Part shown: positions 43,270 through 55,426 of the stretch, piece after piece
How positions within the stretch are numbered: the first letter of the stretch is position 1
Layout: each line of letters begins with the position of its first letter
From: Sweltsa coloradensis
Lineage: Eukaryota; Arthropoda; Insecta; Plecoptera; Chloroperlidae
Direction: 5' to 3'
Assembly: GCA_024449915.1 (NCBI GenBank)
Contig: JAMZAV010003139.1
Span: forward strand, 40,053 to 104,052
Length of the DNA: 64,000 bases
Notes under the pieces: generated by a model
What the model saw: the letters and a program-made list of their open reading frames with translations, nothing else
Database searches by the model: none
What the model was told of the DNA's origin: nothing
Position numbers and translations under genes: made by a program

Positions 43270-43540
43270 ATGATAAGGGCGCGTCATACGTATTGTCATA
43301 GTACGGCAGTCTAAACAAGCTGGGATATATGGAGTCAAAATCTAATGCTGTTTAGAACCAACCACGGGCGGAGGGATGGGAGGGGGGGGGTGTAGTTTCT
43401 CACGTGGCCGGCCAGAAGCTCGCCTCTAGCTTTGGGGGCCAAATATAGGTCTACTACCAGATGTTTGCAGGATAGAATCTATCTCTATTCTCGCCTTTAA
43501 CGATGAGCAGAGCGATGATAGATTCTGAACCCCTCTTAAT
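43270..43540 (-). repeat. SINE-B, diverged partial
   Basis: ATAAGGGCGCGTCATACGTA to GATAGATTCTGAACCCC. Confidence 0.6.
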
Positions 43541-43639
43541 GATAAATTATCTGGTGAGATTCTAAGGCGTTTTAACAGTGTATGTCATTTTGCTTTTCTA
43601 TTAATTAAAATAAGAATATATATTTTTTTAAATTAGGGG

Positions 43640-44255
43640 AAGAATTAACAGAAGGAAAAGGAGACCAGAACAGTGATATATGCAGATGATATCGTGGAAT
43701 TTGGAGACAATGCTGAAGAAGTGCAACAGAAGGTGTATAAATGGAATGAGGTGACAAAAGAATTTGGAATGAAGATAAGCATTAAGAGAGTGAGGTTTTT
43801 GTTATGCAAAGAGTCAAAAAGTCTCAAAGATATTAAGATAGGATCACACTGAGGGGAGTAGAACTTGGGGAAAAGACGAATTCCAATACCTAGGAAGTAT
43901 TGTGACCAATGAAGCAAAAGAAGGGAATGATGATAAGCGGAGAGTGGGGTTGGAAAAAAAGTTTTACCAAAATATCATTTAGTTTATTTGAAATGAGCAT
44001 TTCCCTGAAAATGCAAAATGCTCCTATATAAGGTGTAATATCTACCCATTTTAACATTTGGTACTGTAACGTGGCCAATGGGCTGCAAGGAAGAAAGTGC
44101 TTTACAGGCAGGTGAGATGAAGTTCATACGCAGTGTGGCAGGTGTGACAAAGAAGGACAAGATACGAAGTAGTATGATAAGGAAGAAAGTAGGAGTAGGG
44201 AAAGGAGCGACTACGATGGAACAGACATATGTGAAGAATGGAGAAGAATAGAATC
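43640..44255 (+). pseudogene. RTE-like LINE RT remnant with YADD
   Basis: Frames switch several times. Readable pieces are TVIYADDIVEFGDNAEEVQQ with WNEVTKEFGMKIS, then FQYLGSIVTNEAK, then LQAGEMKFIRSVAGVTKKDK. This is the same polyprotein type as the fragment at 3,876-4,592, and it additionally keeps the catalytic YADD. Frameshifts and stops make it dead. Confidence 0.7.
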
Positions 44256-44284
44256 CCAATTCTAACCTAGGGGATATAAGGAGC

Positions 44285-44530
44285 GGCGTTTTTGGTTTAT
44301 TTGGATTAAGGACGCGTCAACCGTTAGGTCAGAATGCACCACTCCAGCCTAGGGAGGGGGGAAGGAGGGGCCCATGCTGGTCAGAATCAGCCATGGATTA
44401 GGTGAGTAAAGAAATTTACTCCCCTCTTACACTAGCTGATGTTTGCGAGATGGACTTTTTCTCTTTCCTCGCCTTTTATGATTAGCAGAGCCATACTCTG
44501 GGCCAATTCTACTCCGGGCCCAGACAGGGG
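44285..44530 (-). repeat. SINE-B with internal deletion
   Basis: TTGGTTTATTTGGATTAAGG to CTACTCCGGGCCCAGACAGG; the CGTCATCGTC block is lost. Confidence 0.7.
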
Positions 44531-44544
44531 GAACTATTCCGACG

Positions 44545-44700
44545 ATGTCTTGAGATATGCGGACGACTTGAGACACAAGGGCGCGTCAACCGGGTAGGTT
44601 ACATTGCGCCCTCAATTTTAAAATGATTTGTTTGTTCATTTGGTTTAAGTTGGTATTAGTTTCTATGCTCTCAGGGCGCGTCAACCGTAATTTATTGGAA
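44545..44700 (-). mobile_element. LINE-A and SINE-B core fragments
   Basis: ACTTGAGACACAAGGGCGCG, TCAACCGGGTAGG, then a second short CAGGGCGCGTCAACCGT at 44,672. Confidence 0.45.
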
Positions 44701-44829
44701 TTGAATTAACTGAGTTGTTTGTTCTTTCTATAATATACGAGATGGAAGAATTGAGAGAGAGAGAAAGAGAGAAACCAGCTTTAAAGTACGAATGATGGTT
44801 ATTTTCTTAAAAAAAGACCAGTCCGGTCT

Positions 44830-45200
44830 GTGGTTTGGTTTATTTAAATTAAGAACGCGACAACCGTAAGGTCATAATGCACCACTCTAGCCTTGGGGCT
44901 GTGCAGGAGGAGCTCGTGCTGGTCAGAACCAGCCACGGGTAAGGAGAGGAAGGGGGGTTTCTCACGCCGCAGTCGTCATTGTCTTTGTCACAATTCCTGT
45001 TGTAATGGTCGTCACCGTCGGGAAGGTCGTCAAGGGAAGGGGGAGGTGTCCCTGACGTTGATTGGCAGAGCTCGCCTCTAGTTTCGGGAAGTAATTCTAA
45101 ACTCTTACTAGCTGATGTTTGCGAGGTGGACTTTTTCTCTTGAATCGCCTTGTACGATTAGCAGAGCCATGCTATGTGCCTATTCTACCCGGGCCCAGAC
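44830..45200 (-). repeat. SINE-B, full length
   Basis: TGGTTTATTTAAATTAAGAA to TTCTACCCGGGCCCAGAC. Confidence 0.75.
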
Positions 45201-45449
45201 TACTTCCAATGAGAAATTTTGAAATTAAATCGTCTATGTCATTATGATAGGAGTTCTGCAACGCATTTGGTAATACCAATTCTATAATATACAACTTTTA
45301 ATTTTGTTCATTAAGTTTCAAATTTATATAGGCCTACAAGCCATTTACGAACAAGAACTATTGATAATACTCATATGTAGTTAAAAAAAAAGGAGGAGAA
45401 TTCGAATAAGCAGAAGTTGTGTGAGACAGCTGACATAACGGCTGACAAT

Positions 45450-45630
45450 GGATGAAAATGCCGTGAGAAACTAGGGTGTCGTAGTCGGTTAGGTCATACT
45501 GCACCGCGTGATATTGTTGTATAGTATTGTATTGTACTTTTTAATGTTTTTGTTTAAGTTTATAAAAGAAAATGAAAAAATCAATAATGACAACATCTGT
45601 CAAATATTGTTTGTTTTTCTTTATTTTTCG
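45450..45630 (-). mobile_element. LINE-A 3' end
   Basis: AATGCCGTGAGAAACTAGGG core and the UTR. Confidence 0.6.
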
Positions 45631-45634
45631 TATG

Positions 45635-45915
45635 GGGGAGGGCGCGTTTACCGTACGGTCATAATGCGCAACTCTAGCCTAGGGGATGTGGGGAAGACGG
45701 GCCAATGCCGGTCAGAACCAGCCACGGGCAAGTGGAGGGGTTAGGCAAGTTTCTCACGTCACCGACCAGAGCTCGCCTCTAGTGTCGGGGAGTAATATCA
45801 TCCCCTGATAACTAGGCCTAACTGATGTTTGCGAGATAGCATTGCCTCTTGTCTCGCCTTGTACGATCGACACAGAAATACCCAGGGCCAAATACTTCCC
45901 CGGGCCCAGCCCACA
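45635..45915 (-). repeat. SINE-B with internal deletion
   Basis: GGAGGGCGCGTTTACCGTAC to CTTCCCCGGGCCCAGC. Confidence 0.7.
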
Positions 45916-46370
45916 GGCCTTGGTTCCCAGGGTCCAGGTGGATTATCCTGGCTAATATTTATCTTGAGGTGAAGGCGTCCAGTATAATATAACACTCGTG
46001 ATTCTCCCGGGTTGATCTGCGTCTTCAAAGTGTTGAAATAATATTCCTAACTTGCCCTATTCGAATATCACCTAAAAATGTCACACTGAAAAACACAACA
46101 ATTAACCTTATTTACCAAACAAACAAAAATGATGCACAGCCATCTGAGCTTTTGTCTTGAAAGATATGTCGATATTATCAAAGAGGTTAGAACTAAGATA
46201 ATCGCACAGGACGTGACAAGAACGATGCGACGACGACGTGAGAAACTAGGGCGCTTCAACCGGTTAGGTCATATTGCGCCGCCTGTGTTTATGACATTTG
46301 ACTAGATGAGTTAATGGTGTGTTTGATTATTATTATTATAATTATAATGACTATTATTATTATTATTACC

Positions 46371-47095
46371 TAGGAAACGCTCAGTTGGACGCGTTGATAA
46401 GCGAGCACGTGCTATAGCTAGACCCACAATGCACATTTTTTTTAAAATTTTAAAATTTGCGACGTTCGCTGTCCACAGGGCCATGTTTCCGATATTATTT
46501 ATTATTGCCAAGGTATTTGGGTAAACCCGTATGTAAATCTTTACTTTGTGGATAAAATCCACCGCCATCTAGAGGACCTTGACTCATTGGGAAAAATATT
46601 TAAACTCTTTGGTGACAAATAATAGACTGCTTCCTCGAAAGTATTTTGATTACTTCTAGGTGGCAGTGCATTAGAAACTTCGCGCGTCTTTTCGTTGCCA
46701 TGGCAACGTTACTTTTGTTATAATAAAATTTCCATCTACACTACTTATCGGATCAAACTAAAATTAACATATTCGTGACCGGACGGACATTCTAAATGAT
46801 TTGGCTATCTCAGATTTTGTCGCCGGTTAGTTTGAAAAAAAAACTTTCGATTAACTTTAATGTAACTTTTTAACTTTTTGAACGATTTTGCCACAAAACT
46901 AATGGCATTCAATCGAGAACAAAGCTTGCGGATGGTCAAAATTTCAACTCGATCCGAGCCTCCGTTCGAAAGTTATGGCGAGACATACAAACAAAAAAAA
47001 ACAAAAAAAAAAACAAAAAAAAAACAAAACGAGTGACAAATTTTTCCGGCAGAGTCAAATGGAAACGCTCGCTTCGCTCGCTTAATTATTGATAT
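46371..47095. mobile_element. DNA element with CTAGGAAACGC and CGCTCGCTTCGCTCGC ends
   Basis: Begins CTAGGAAACGCTCAGTTGG and ends AAACGCTCGCTTCGCTCGCT. The end types are similar to the CTAGGGAAACGCC family. No transposase ORF; an A-rich stretch lies at 46,985-47,030. It is flanked on both sides by ATT microsatellite. Confidence 0.5.
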
Positions 47096-47103
47096 TGTTA
47101 TTA

Positions 47104-47167
<64 letters not shown>

Positions 47168-47225
47168 TGAAAAAATATTTTTAATAAAATTCAATTATTA
47201 TTATCATTATTATTATTATTATTAT
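47096..47225. repeat. (ATT)n microsatellite
   Basis: About 20 ATT units at 47,105-47,166 and another run at 47,198-47,225. Confidence 0.85.
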
Positions 47226-47404
47226 TTAATAGTTTTCTAAGTGTATAAGTAACAAAAGAAATGAAGGATGACAAAAGAAATAGCAAAACAAAAGTTATGT
47301 ATGGAAATAAAATTTAAGTAATTAAAGAAATGTGTATGAAGTTAATAAAAGTTTGTTAAATAGATTACTTTGGATGAGAAATTCGGAAAGTTTGTCGCCG
47401 TTAT

Positions 47405-47562
47405 CATCGCCGGTCTACGTTATTCCGGTCTACGTTATTCCGGTCTACGTTATTCCGGTCTACGTTATTCCGGTCTACGTTATTCCGGTCTACGTTATTC
47501 CGGTCTACGTTATTCCGGTCTACGTTATTCCGGTCTACGTTATTCCGGTCTACGTTATTCCA
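47405..47562. repeat. 15-bp minisatellite, about 10 units
   Basis: Unit CCGGTCTACGTTATT, nearly perfect, with a final variant CCAGTGGATTAGAGTCGACG. The same unit, reverse-complemented and with the same flanking word, is at 62,640-63,165. Confidence 0.9.
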
Positions 47563-48100
47563 GTGGATTAGAGTCGACGTTGCAGTATTATTTTTGGAGT
47601 AGTTATTGTCATACAAAATTTGAATAACAAATACACAAAAGCTAAAGGATCAGGCCTACAGAGTTCGTTGAAATAGCATTAAGTATTTTTACAAAATCAT
47701 AAAACATTAAGTTTTCTGGTGTACAATGATTTGCAATTGCTAATTGTTGTCAAAAGTTACAAAATACTTTATAACATAATTTATTAATCCACAATTCTCA
47801 TTGCATTCACAAGCAACAGATCGATCAAAACACAAAACAATCATTATTAATATTCATTATTTAAAAAAATGGGTAACAATAAAATAAAACAATAAAATAA
47901 AAATTGCACTTACTTTCGTCCATTTTGGGTACATTTTGTATTTTGCCCTGAACTATTCATCCCATAATATTCTGGAATGGAACATTATTTAGTGAATCAA
48001 ATCATTGGACGTAAATTATTTGATGTTGTCCGCTAATTTCGAAGTTGCAACTGGTTGTTTCCGTTAGTTCGGTTGACCTTGTTGCGAGAGGCGCGAAACC
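47563..48100. other. Unassigned AT-rich spacer
   Basis: No recognised feature. Confidence 0.4.
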
Positions 48101-48109
48101 CCTAACCAG

Positions 48110-48645
48110 GTATGCAACCCTTTCGCCTCTCGTGATTCGCGGGTGGCACGTATTTCAACAGGGGTACCTCATAGACCTGTCTGCCTGTTTGTCGAACAGA
48201 GGTCACAATACTGCAGAGATCGCGCTGAAATTTTAAACATACATCCATTAGCATCTTTTTAGGTGTTAACAAATTCAGCCAACTCCGTTGCAATTACAGC
48301 CTTAAATATATAATAATCTAAATCAATGTGTAGAAATTGATCAAAAAATATTAACGACAATGGCTTCCGTCTTCGAATAAAACAAAGAAATAATTTTAAA
48401 TTTGTTGATCAATTTCTTCACATTGATTTAGATTACTATTTATTTATGGCTGTGATTGAAACGGATTTGGCTGAATTTGTTAACAGCACCTAGAAAGGTA
48501 CTGATGGATGTATGTTTACAATTTCAGCGCAATCTGTGCAGTAATTTGTGACCTCTGTTCGACAAACAGACAGACATACACACAGACACAAATACAGAGA
48601 AAATCCCGTTTGAGTTGAGTTGATATACTTCGTCACACCGTCCCT
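48110..48645. mobile_element. Foldback element with arms of about 180 bp
   Basis: 48,170-48,345 (TTTGTCGAACAGAGGTCACA, AATTTCAGC-type segment, AAATTGATCAA) is inverted at 48,400-48,580 with scattered mismatches. The arms share the TTTCAGCGCAATCTGTNCAG segment with the CTAGGGAAACGCC elements. Right end GTCCCTCGTCTAACTAAG. Confidence 0.65.
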
Positions 48646-48653
48646 CGTCTAAC

Positions 48654-50156
48654 TAAGAAAACGCCGAAAGTCGTTGTTGGACGAGTGAGAGCCCATTGTT
48701 TTGAGTGTTGATGAATGATGGATTTTTGTTGCTTAACGTCTCATATTAAATGCCAAAGGCTATTCGAGACGATGAGTGGTGATAGATGAGGGTGTAAGGC
48801 AATCACTAAAAACCCACGCCTTATGGGGGATACGAACCCGCGCCCTCTCTGGTGTCAACCGCTTCAGACCTGCGCCTAAATCGTATGAGCCACGGCGCCA
48901 TTAAACCACCTTGCCACTGCGTAGCCCTAGATGTGTTCAAGTCGAGATTGTCTGTGATCGTATTCCCGCGGACGCGTATCACTTGTTACCCCCGAACGAA
49001 AAAATTAGCAAAATATGTCACATCACCAATGCCGAAGTATAAAAGCTATCAAGAATCCAAAATATGTTTTAGAAAGGTCCATTCATGCACCCTATTTCGG
49101 CTGCATATGTTCTGCACCCATCTTTATGCTCCTCAAATCAAATCCAATTTAGTGAAGCTATAAAAAACTTGATATTCGTCAGTAATTTTTTTCTTTAAGT
49201 TGGCGGGGCAAATAAAATAAGCGAAACTTATCCCCATCGCCAACGCCAACTATTAAACCTATAAAGTTTCCCCAATATTTTTAGAAAGGTCTATTTATGC
49301 ACCCCATTTCGGCTGTATATATCCTGCATCCATCTTTTATGCTTCTCATATCAAATACAATTTAGTAAAGCCCTGTAAAATTTTATTTTTCTGCAGTAAT
49401 TTATTTTTTTGAAAGTTGGCGGGTAAACATAAAATTTTCAAAATTTTGTCAGTTATCAACATTCATTGTGGTAACATTGTGGAGAAAATGTATTTTTTCA
49501 AAGCGAACTTTTTATTTAAAAAAATAAAGTAATATTTTTAATTTTTTTAATTTTTGTATGTTGGATTCCTGACAGAATTTGCTGAAAATGTTAACTGCAC
49601 CCACAAATGTTATTTTGAATGTGTTTTTAAATTTCGTCAAATGGGATCAAAAATTTTGGGCCCCTGCGCAACGAACAAACAGCCCTGACAGACGACAGAC
49701 TTTAATTTAAACCATAAAGTGCCGCCAAACTTCCCATAGAGGACTACGTTCGCAGCGCTCAACCCGTCCAATAATTTCATGTATGGCGGGGGATTTCTTT
49801 CCGATTTTTTATCGACTTTTTATTGTTTAATCAGGTTTTCTAAATCTCGTAGCGAAAAGCTTTTGGCCGTGTCCCAAGGTATACTGAATCTCTACTAGCA
49901 TATTATGATACACAGATTCAATAGACCTTGCAATCTTGTCGAGTACTACGTACGAGTTGTTGTTTTGTGTATTTTTTTATGCATTTTTAAAATATGTTTT
50001 ATTATGGCGTTTCATGAATTAAGTAAAATACTACGTTAAATTGAGAGTTGTGTGAATTCCATATTGTTAATTTTAAACCAATCAAGTCTTAATTCAATAA
50101 AAATAATGCTGCGGATCACTCCCTCGTCTGACAATGACTTTCGGCGTTTTTCTAGT
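48654..50156. mobile_element. 1.5-kb element with TIR CTAAGAAAACGCCGAAAGTC
   Basis: Left CTAAGAAAACGCCGAAAGTC, right GACTTTCGGCGTTTTTCTAG. It contains a minus-strand tRNA-like segment (48,835-48,900, GGGTTCGTATCCCC as B-box) and an imperfect direct duplication of about 200 bp (49,015-49,210 and 49,235-49,435, both with TTAGAAAGGTC and CATTTCGGCTG-type words). No transposase ORF. Confidence 0.55.
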
Positions 50157-51764
50157 ATAAAACAATAATATGTGATACAAAGGCAAGTCGAAAATAATAT
50201 ACAAATGAAATGACGGATAAAAAAATTGTCTTTAGAATTAAATATCAAAAAATTTGCAGCTATAAAAATTATGAATAATTTACCAATTTTAATTCAAATT
50301 TATAATGCACATTGACATTGTAAGTATTAACTTCAAACACTACAAAACATTTTTAATCGAAGAGTACAACATTGCATAACATCTTCTCACATGCAATCGG
50401 GAATTAGCTGCCTTTAAAATATTTGCAAAGTTTGGAATTACATTACGGCGTGTAATTTACTTTACGGCCGCACGCGCTGTTATCTCAGGATTAGAGGAGG
50501 GGGGGGGGGGGAAGAGACTGCCTATTTTACAGGGGGGCAGGGACGTTGGCGATGCATAGATAGATGCATATTGGTAAAGAATAATGAATTGAAAAATCAT
50601 ATGCAAACCGATATGAAAAATTCCGAAGAAACGTACATTTATCAGCGTCTCTGTAAATTGCTGTCTACTTTTATTATTTTTATTCAATTCCCTAACCTTT
50701 CCAGTTTTGCTGACTGTGAAGTTAATTTGCCTGGAGATATGAAGTCAAATTAATAAATGTACTATCATCCAGAAAAAATATTTGACCGATCAGGCACACA
50801 GAAAAGGTAGCCAGGCGCTTTGCTCCTGCAATTTTATTTCACTTAAGACGGAAGGGGAAATATTTGGGCAGTTGGCAAATAACTATTCGCTCGGTCGGGA
50901 AACATCCGGCGTATTGCAACTTTGCATAGTATATAGGCCCTATGTACAGCCCTACAGTCGTAGATTTCCCAATATTTTTTGTTATTCTGCCTGAAATAAT
51001 TCACGAAAATTGTCAATCTGAGACTTTTCAAAAAAATCCGATATCGAAAAAATAATTTATTTCATTTAAATTATTTAAAAAAAAATTAAAAAAAAGTGTT
51101 ACTGTAAGCTCTTAATTTCCGCATGCATTCTGCATGCATGCAAATTATCACATAGAAATGCATAACACCGTCAACCTCCTTCAATGGTGTGATAAAAACA
51201 CGTTGAAGGGGAAATTCTTGCTGTGTTTCGGTTTCAAAATATCATTATTTTTAGTGACGTTTAATTTGGGGCCCTCTCCACAATCCAGGGGCCCACCCTC
51301 TTCAATTCAATCAATCAATCAACTTCGCCTATTCTTAACTCGCCTTCATCAATTAGGGGTTTGGTCTTCTGGATTTCCTTCAAAGAATCAATCATCTACA
51401 TTCTATTTCCGTAACGTAAAAATTATGCCGATTATCCTGGAAAAATCTTGCAGGCTTATAACGAATTTGGCACAGAACATATAGGTAATTCAATGTTTTA
51501 TAATATTTTCGTTGTTTTGTATCTAACCTTTAAACCAAAATTAACCTAACCTTACCTAACTTAACCAACTATAGATTTGGTTGATTCTTGGAAGGGCGCA
51601 ATTTTACCGGAAATACCCCACTAATTGATGTAGACGAGTCGAAAACGCACACCTCTTTCGCATGCGTAGTTCAGGCATAAAAAATTTGAGGGAAACACCC
51701 AATCCCAAACCACTAAAAAATACGGGAAGTAGCATAACCCGTTTAGTCACACACACCGAAATAA
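50157..51764. other. Unassigned AT-rich region
   Basis: A G12 run lies at 50,498-50,512. Short ORFs show no domain, and AACCTAACCTTACCTAACTT at about 51,543 is telomere-like only by chance. Nothing is supported. Confidence 0.4.
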
Positions 51765-52048
51765 CTAGGGAAACGCCAAAGTCGTTGTTAAACGAGTGAG
51801 TGAGCCATGTGTTGAGTACCCGGTTACATAACTTTTCTTCCCCCTACCTTAGGCCTACCTAGCCTATCATAGGCTAGAGAGGCGCATTATGACCTTACAG
51901 TTGACGCGCCCGTCCCCGTATACCAACGAAACTTTAAAAAACTATTATTTATACGAAAATAATTATCAAACTTAAAAGCAAATGTTCCCCGGGGGACTCA
52001 CCACATGACTCGCTCATCGTCCCAACTACGACTTTGGCGTTTCCCTAG
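51765..52048. mobile_element. Short CTAGGGAAACGCC-family TIR element
   Basis: 284 bp; left CTAGGGAAACGCCAAAGTCG, right ACGACTTTGGCGTTTCCCTAG. It encloses a small SINE-B fragment in the opposite orientation (51,862-51,915), the only clearly reversed SINE-B in the window. Confidence 0.65.
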
Positions 52049-52049
52049 T

Positions 52050-52120
52050 CTAGTTGGCTTATGCGCCCTTATAGCCGAAATGTGGGAGACGTGGGTTCAA
52101 TCCCCTGGTCGGGAAAGATT
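52050..52120 (+). repeat. tRNA-like SINE fragment
   Basis: GTTGGCTTATGCGCCCTTAT and the B-box-like GTGGGTTCAATCCCC; acceptor ends do not pair. Confidence 0.4.
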
Positions 52121-52434
52121 TTTGTCATATCTAGATTGTTTTAAAAAATTATTAAACATGTTTTGAAATGTATAAACGCAGTGTAGTCTATCATCTGTGA
52201 CAATACAATGGAAAACATAGCCAGTACGAAACACTTGTAAATATTGCAAGGTTTACTCAATCTCGAGCGGAATTTGGGGTACCCTTGACGTGCAACAAAT
52301 TTGACTGACCTTGCTGGGCACGACATTTCACAGCCAGGTAATAACAAACAAAAATATCTTTTCAAAATCTAAAACATTGTCGTTAATATCATTTCTAAAA
52401 ATTGGAAGTCTTTTTCGGTTTATTATTTCTTGTA

Positions 52435-52614
52435 GGTTTAAATCGCAATGAATCTTGCTGATTTTGTTTTGGGAGTTCTCAATAAACTCGTACGGATGTC
52501 TGTTTAAAATTTCAGCGCAATCTGTTCAGCGATTCGGCTGATTTTCAACGTACTCACAAAGCACACCATACACACACACGCAGAAAACGATTAAACCGCC
52601 ATTTAAGTTGAATG
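52435..52614 (+). repeat. 3' segment of a CTAGGGAAACGCC-type element
   Basis: TAGGTTTAAATCGCAATGAA, TTTCAGCGCAATCTGTTCAG and GATTTTCAACGTAC match the interior and 3' part of 23,503-24,772. It is cut by LINE-A at 52,615. Confidence 0.55.
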
Positions 52615-53490
52615 GACGACGACGTGAGAAACTAGGGGGCTTCAAACGGTTAGGTCATATTGCGCCCCCTGTGAATGAAAGGAAATGAAGAGTGAATGCA
52701 GGTATGTTTGATGATTAGATTGTTTTCTAAGTGTATAAATAACAAAATAAATTGATGATGAAGAAAGTAATAGCAAAATAAAAGTTATGTATGAAATGAA
52801 AAAAAGAAAAGAAAAAAATGTGTAAGATGTGAATTAAATTTTGTTTAAATAGTTACAAAGGATGAGAAATTTAGAAAGTTTGTCGCCGTTATCATATGAT
52901 AGAAGTTCTTCAAAAGATTGGGAGGATCAAATTGCGTGCGCAATGCATCATATTTGGCACATTCTGCTAGCATTGATGCACGGTTTAAGTACATCACATG
53001 TGGGCACATATGGGAATAACCTTTTCTCTGGTTAAGAGATATCCGTGTGTAAGGCGTGTATGGCCTATACAAATTTTAGACAATACCACCTCTTCTCTAC
53101 GTGAGAGTCGAGACGTAGGTGGAACGAATTTTGTTAGTCAATGTGGGCATCACACTATGCAAATTTGTTATTTTGCAACACATCCCAATGCTTGTCGCAA
53201 ATCCAACAACCTTTGCTTGTATCCCCTCTTGACATCTGGAACGGGAACTAGATTGAAATCAACGTCGCGACGCTGGGAAGCTTCCCTTTGCAGCCCGATC
53301 AGCGTTTTCATTTCCCTCTATGCCCACGTTCCAGGTATCCAGCAAAACTCTATTATATATCCCTTAGGGGGTTAGTTTTTCTAAATAGAATTGGGTGTCC
53401 CTTTTAACCAAATGATGACTAAATTTCATGAGTTTTATAGCTTGAAGTGAACTTAAGCTATCTGAACACAAAAGGTATCTCCACGAAGAT
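52615..53490 (-). pseudogene. LINE-A copy 4: RNase H C-terminus and 3' UTR
   Basis: Same layout as 28,985-29,850 but with many single-base insertions and deletions (for example GGTGGAACGAATT and TTCCCTTTGCAGC), so no long frame survives. The truncation is near ACAAAAGGTATCTCCACG. Confidence 0.75.
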
Positions 53491-53494
53491 CACT

Positions 53495-54285
53495 CCGTTC
53501 GCTACGCTCACTCGTTCAAAAAACCCTGATTTAAAAAATTTTCGCCTGCGGTGCTGTGGTTTTGGGGTTTTTTCCCCCCAAACTCCCCCGCTTTTTTGCC
53601 TGAAATCGCTTTCCTGCAAAATTCACTTCACTTTGAAATATGGTACCTTTCCCACGACCTCGCCCTCCCCGGCGCCCCCCCCCCCCCCCCCCCGAGGAAG
53701 GAGATCGTCAGAGTCCGCCCACTTATTATTTTAAAAAATTTACCACTGCCAACGAGTAAAGTATAATGTACAATAATTTATACATCTCTTGGTTAATTGA
53801 TTGCCCTTTAAACTTCCAAAACCATTCGGAATTAAGTTCCGAATCAAAATCACGTATCTGGAATTTAGAATTCATGTCTGAGGGGTTTTTAAATCTTTGG
53901 AAAATTTCGTGAAACCCAATGTATCGGCCGCCTGTTCCGGGCTCAATCGGTGCAGGGCTTTATCATGCACCATGAGACACCCATTTCAGGTTTCATTCCG
54001 ATCGAATGATGCATATGAGAGTTTTAAACCGTAAATATCGTTAAAAATACTTTTTTCATCAGTAAGAGAAGCCAAATTTGGGCCCCAATTTTCCGGACTA
54101 ACGTCGATTGGATTAACATAGACAAAAACGTCGACTGGACTAACGTACAACAACTCAAACAATTTGTCGCTTCGCCTGGTATTTTTTTGTTTTTTTGAAT
54201 TTTGGGGATTTTTTTATAACCTTTGCAGGCGTTTTGCACAACAACTCACAAAAATTTCACCGCAATCGGATGAACGGTTTAGGAA
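53495..54285. other. DNA-element-like segment
   Basis: Left end CGTTCGCTACGCTCACTCGT resembles element termini elsewhere in the window, and AAATTTCACCGCAATCGGAT near 54,256 resembles their interior. It holds a C18 run at about 53,676-53,693. No ORF of note. Confidence 0.4.
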
Positions 54286-55426
54286 CGCAAACACTTGTCG
54301 CCGGGGTTCCACAGGGCTCAATATTAGGTCCCCTTGCCTTCCCACTCTTCACTAATGACCTGCTCAACTTCCTAGATGAGGACACCCCCTTACTCAATAT
54401 GCAGATGACTGGAGTCCCAAATCCTAACCTGTCAAAAAACTCAATTGCTGCAATGCCCCCACTAGTAAACAATCAAGCTTCCCAAATGTCTGTATATTGC
54501 CATAGCAACCTCTTACCATATCAATAGCAAAGACTACCTACATTTCTTTTCCACTCCCCCCTCAACATCCCCAAATCTATAGTCCCCTAATCTGGCTAGA
54601 TGGAAAAAGCATCACTAGAACCAACTCCACTAAATTGCTAGGATTATACATGTCCAAACTTTAGATTGGTCTATCCACATTAACCATGACGTGGCCTCTA
54701 AAATTCAAAGTGGTTGTTTTCATTTTAGGAAGCTCAAACAGCTAGTTCATCCCCACATACTTAAAATGGTTTACTTTGCTCATGTTCACTCATTCATACC
54801 ATATGGCCTACTTTTCTGGGGTGCATCCCCCCATGCAATCAGAATATTCACCCTCCAAAAGAGAGCAATTCGCATTATGGCTGCATTTCCAGGAAGCATA
54901 CTTGTAGAGAGCTTTTCAAGGAACTAGGAAATAGGAATCCTACTCTGGCCACTGGCCTGCTCTCTTATTCAAGCTGCAGCGATATTTGTTCGTTCCTACC
55001 CTAATCTTTTCCCTCTGAACACCTCAAATCAAATCAACAAATTCACATTCCCAATCATAAACTAACCCTATTCTCAAAAGGTCCACAATATCTAGCTTAA
55101 CTCTATATAACAAGCTACCAAACAATACAAGAACCTGTCCCTCCATTTCAACTTTTAAGTCCAGCATGAAATCATTTTTAAAATCCAAAAGTTTCTACTC
55201 ACTCAATGAATTCTTTCTGCATGAAATGTAATGTAACATAAATAGAAATATCTACCTATCTATTCATCAATCAATTATTTATTACAGAGTTTGAGGCCCA
55301 GCTCAGTTATATTTCATTTTTTTGTACATTAATATTATTATTAATTAACCTATGTTATTTAAGAATTATTCACTTCACTCTACTATCTCTCTCATAAGAG
55401 GATAATGTGTGTATACTTTTACTACG
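54286..55426 (+). pseudogene. LINE-D: degraded plus-strand RT and 3' UTR
   Basis: LVAGVPQGSILGPLAFPL starts the readable part (RT motif B), but the catalytic YADD region is deleted or garbled (NMQMTG). 54,691-54,927 reads VHPHILKMVYFAHVHSFI, PYGLLFWGASPHA and FTLQKRAIRIM, a standard LINE post-RT block. Stops and shifts are frequent. The 3' UTR is interrupted at CTACG by the BEL/Pao element and resumes at 61,744 (TATTGGTCAAGCGAATAAAT, then (CTTACT)n). Confidence 0.75.

Larger units (their letters stand above)
46225..47404 (-). mobile_element. LINE-A 3' end split by a DNA element
   Basis: 46,225-46,340 has the core (GCGACGACGACGTGAGAAAC) and the start of the UTR. The UTR and last codons resume at about 47,225-47,404 (ATTCGGAAAGTTTGTCGCCG). 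The gap is filled by (ATT)n and the element at 46,371-47,095. Confidence 0.7.

Noticed and set aside
47405..47562. CRISPR-like regular repeat
   Set aside because: Contiguous 15-bp units without spacers in a eukaryotic context; it is a minisatellite.
47332..47571. VIPVY and GLRYS repeat peptides
   Set aside because: They come directly from translating a 15-bp minisatellite; all frames are open for that reason.
51540..51575. Interstitial telomere-like repeat (CCTAAC words)
   Set aside because: Only a few irregular words with no array; below what supports a telomeric origin.
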